A DNA stretch of 6,756 nt, taken from contig PCWF01000127.1 in NCBI GenBank assembly GCA_002796165.1, forward strand, positions 1 to 6,756. The letters are read 5' to 3'. Positions 4,704 to 6,756 of the stretch are shown piece by piece (position 1 is the stretch's first letter; every line of letters begins with the position of its first letter). The translations under genes and the position numbers were made by a program. The stretch is from Nitrospinae bacterium CG11_big_fil_rev_8_21_14_0_20_56_8. Lineage in GTDB: Bacteria > Nitrospinota > Nitrospinia > Nitrospinales > VA-1. A model generated the notes under the pieces. It was not told the origin of the DNA and ran no database searches. It saw only the letters and a list, made by a program, of their open reading frames with translations.

Positions 4704-6578
4704 ATGGAATACTCTGGATTCATGGCTATTAACCCAACCCAGATTGAGCAGGTCAAGAATCAGATTGAGATTCTGAACAACCAACTTACGCTCTGTCAGG
4801 ACAAGATAAAGGGCGCGCCGGTTATCGAGCCCAAGAATAACACCCCGGAACAGGAAAGGGCGAGGTTGATTGCCATCGTCCATTCCCAGAAGAAAAAGCT
4901 ACCCGCCATCACCCGGCAGGTGGAAACCCTGGGTAAAAATGATCTCCAGGCGGCACAGGTCATTGACAGTCTGAAGGCGGTCGATAACCTCTTCAAGTCC
5001 ATGAAGTCGGATATCGCCCAGATTGTCGAGGATCAGTACGAAGCCAAGCTGGAGATGTACAAGCAGGAGATATTCAAATCCATCGATATCGTCCTGGATC
5101 CCATCGACCTGCTGATCCCCAACATCCGCCACGAAATCGCCTTCCTGGATAAACACTATAATTTGCCGGTCAATGCGGAAAACAGTATTTTGCCCGAATT
5201 GAATGAGTTGGTTGAAGAGCTGGAAGAAGGGGAGATTTCCTTAAACGACTTTTTCACCGGTTACGGCTCGGGAGAAAACCGGAAGCGGGGATACAACGAA
5301 CTCCGGGCGCATAAAGATATCTTTTCCGTTTTCCAGTTTTACGAAAACTCGCCCGAGGCGTACTGGCCCATCAGCGCCTGTTATACGGAGTTCTGCAAGA
5401 CGGTCGAACCGTTTTTGAATGAATACCGGTCGGAATTGGAATTGGGGAAATTCCTTTACCAGATTCGTGACAAGAGCCGAACCATTAACCGCATGGGGGA
5501 CATATTCGAGTTCAACGATTTCATGCATCAGGTGGTCAAAAAATCCTCCAGGAAATATTCCTACCGGAAGGAAGTCAAGAAGATCAAGTCCATCCTTTCC
5601 CAGTTTGGGGAGATGAGGAAGACCCTGATTGTTTACAATCAGGATGAGATCAACCGGCAACTCACCGAACTCCGGACTAAATACATCGAGGAGGGGGAAA
5701 TTCGCCGTCTGAACGAATTCTGGGCTGAGGCCCAGGAGCTGATGGACGACGGGCGCCTGCCCTTCAAGCGGCTGGAACATCTTTTCGAAAAGTTACGGGC
5801 CAAGGACTTCAATATCATTATTCAGGAAAAGGATGCCGACGACCTGACGATCGCCATCACCCCGCATCACGAGCAGAAATATGGCCGGGACATCCTGGAG
5901 CGGATCAACATTATCATCCAGGAAATCGACTTCTGGTATCCCCCGGACACAAAGCAACTGTTGTTCCAGAGCCTGTCCAAGACCACCGAAAAAATCCAGG
6001 CCGACGAGCCGGTCGATAAAAAAGAGTTTCTGGTCCTGATGCAGGGATACGACCGGGAAATCGAGGCCAACATTCGAGCCACCTACGCCGACCGGGTGCG
6101 CGAGTTGAACAATGTCTTCACGGCGTTCCAGAAATCGTTTTTCACCAAACTCGACCGCGATCGCCTGGAGAAACGCCTGGAGGACAAGGGGATATGGGAC
6201 CTGATCACTCCCATGCTGAAGATCGTGAATAAAAACCTTTCCGTATTGTCCTCCGGCAATCAGCCGCTTAAGAAAAACGTCAACAAGTTCAAGTTCCTCA
6301 AGGCCGCATCGGATGAAATGTGCCAATTGCTGTACGATCTGGCCATGCAATATTTCGTTCTGTTCCCCGGCGTGGAAGGAAAGAGTATCACCAATATGGT
6401 GAACATCCTGACCGCCTTTAACGAATTTCATGACGTGAACGCCCTGTGGAGCGCTTTTTCCCATTACCATAAAAAGACCTCCCTGCCCAATCTGGCCGTC
6501 AACGAAAAGGTGATCATCCAGATGACGCAGAATTCCCGTTGCCGGGCCCACCTCAAGGAATTGTTCCCCGACGACTGA
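4704..6578 (+). CDS. Unrecognised 624-residue helix-rich cytoplasmic protein
   Basis: I do not recognise this family. The protein has no signal peptide, no clear membrane span, no Walker or other nucleotide-binding motif and no Cys/His metal cluster (Cys at 31, 226, 231, 540, 613 only). It is rich in Leu, Ile, Glu, Lys and Phe and should be almost wholly helical. Residues 12-37 look coiled-coil-prone and 279-295 form a basic patch. Short motifs recur: EEGEISLNDFF (174-184), EEGEIRRLNEFW (329-340) and DDGRLPFKRLEHLF (348-361); NIIIQEKD (370-377) and NIIIQEID (402-409), the last pair using different codons. This hints at internal helical repeats. The start is uncertain: ATG at 4704 has its nearest AGGA 21 bases upstream, and ATG at 4722 (MAINPTQ) has only a weak GGA 3 bases before it. 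The frame stays open with good codon-position bias, so it is surely a gene. It appears monocistronic. Confidence 0.85.
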   Translation: MEYSGFMAINPTQIEQVKNQIEILNNQLTLCQDKIKGAPVIEPKNNTPEQERARLIAIVHSQKKKLPAITRQVETLGKNDLQAAQVIDSLKAVDNLFKSMKSDIAQIVEDQYEAKLEMYKQEIFKSIDIVLDPIDLLIPNIRHEIAFLDKHYNLPVNAENSILPELNELVEELEEGEISLNDFFTGYGSGENRKRGYNELRAHKDIFSVFQFYENSPEAYWPISACYTEFCKTVEPFLNEYRSELELGKFLYQIRDKSRTINRMGDIFEFNDFMHQVVKKSSRKYSYRKEVKKIKSILSQFGEMRKTLIVYNQDEINRQLTELRTKYIEEGEIRRLNEFWAEAQELMDDGRLPFKRLEHLFEKLRAKDFNIIIQEKDADDLTIAITPHHEQKYGRDILERINIIIQEIDFWYPPDTKQLLFQSLSKTTEKIQADEPVDKKEFLVLMQGYDREIEANIRATYADRVRELNNVFTAFQKSFFTKLDRDRLEKRLEDKGIWDLITPMLKIVNKNLSVLSSGNQPLKKNVNKFKFLKAASDEMCQLLYDLAMQYFVLFPGVEGKSITNMVNILTAFNEFHDVNALWSAFSHYHKKTSLPNLAVNEKVIIQMTQNSRCRAHLKELFPDD

Positions 6579-6719
6579 AGGTTCTTTCCCCCCGCGTCCG
6601 CTTTATCCCATCGAGCCAACTGCAATTTTCCGGGAAAGTTTTACCAGCAATCCGCTGGGAATTACGGTATAAAGGGAATACAAGCCACCATCAAATTTTG
6701 CAAGAGGATCCCGGAAATT
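6579..6719. other. Intergenic region after the 624-residue gene
   Basis: This is a 141-base spacer. CCAGC (6644-6648) and GCTGG (6654-6658) could form a short hairpin, but there is no T-run. TATAAA at 6668-6673 resembles a -10 box but lacks a fitting -35. No firm terminator or promoter is called. Confidence 0.35.
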
Positions 6720-6756
6720 ATGATATTTGGACAAGGGAATCGGCGGGTGATCGTTG
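6720..6756 (+). CDS. Possible start of a further gene, cut by the window
   Basis: ATG at 6720 opens a frame reading MIFGQGNRRVIV to the window edge. AGAGGA at 6703-6708 lies 11 bases upstream, slightly far but usable. Only 12 codons are visible, so no product can be named, and the frame could be chance. Confidence 0.3.
   Translation, partial: MIFGQGNRRVIV

Noticed and set aside
5793..6551. Long - strand open frame of 252 codons opposite the orphan gene, with others at 5241-5780 and 844-1383.
   Set aside because: These are antisense shadows of well-supported + strand genes and show no motifs, SD sites or independent gene character.

Overview
The window looks like ordinary chromosomal DNA of a Gram-negative (diderm) bacterium with moderately high GC. 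Two lipoprotein signal peptides, a def-fmt pair and a probable sigma-54 promoter support this. A deltaproteobacterial or Nitrospinota-like source is plausible, but this is inferred from gene style and no marker settles it. There are six genes or gene fragments with good support, one weak gene start at the right edge, and two long non-coding stretches.

Left block (1-1285, + strand): the C-terminal half of a FabF-like beta-ketoacyl-ACP synthase, cut by the window edge, overlaps by ATGA a lipoprotein whose C-terminus resembles the YdbL/DUF1318 family. The two are almost certainly one translationally coupled operon. Convergent to it (1334-2781, - strand) lies def-fmt: peptide deformylase (GTG start) followed with a 4-base overlap by methionyl-tRNA formyltransferase. 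These enzymes remove and add the formyl group of initiator methionine. A strong sigma-70-type promoter (TTAACA, 17 bp, TAGAAT) sits about 150 bases upstream of def.

Middle block: about 540 bases without a credible gene (2963-3499) hold a strong hairpin and several degraded pieces of small interspersed palindromic repeats ending in tgtcat/atgaca. Next comes a FlgO/CsgG-like outer-membrane lipoprotein on the - strand (3500-4057). Upstream of it is a well-placed sigma-54-type -24/-12 element, an AT-rich tract, and a 10-bp direct repeat spaced 33 bp.

Right block: a 624-residue, helix-rich, apparently cytoplasmic protein (4704-6578, + strand) that I cannot assign to any family. It contains recurring acidic-Gly motifs suggesting internal repeats, and is the best candidate for something undescribed. 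The last 180 bases hold only a weak possible start of a further gene. No rRNA, tRNA, CRISPR array, integrase or intact insertion sequence was seen.
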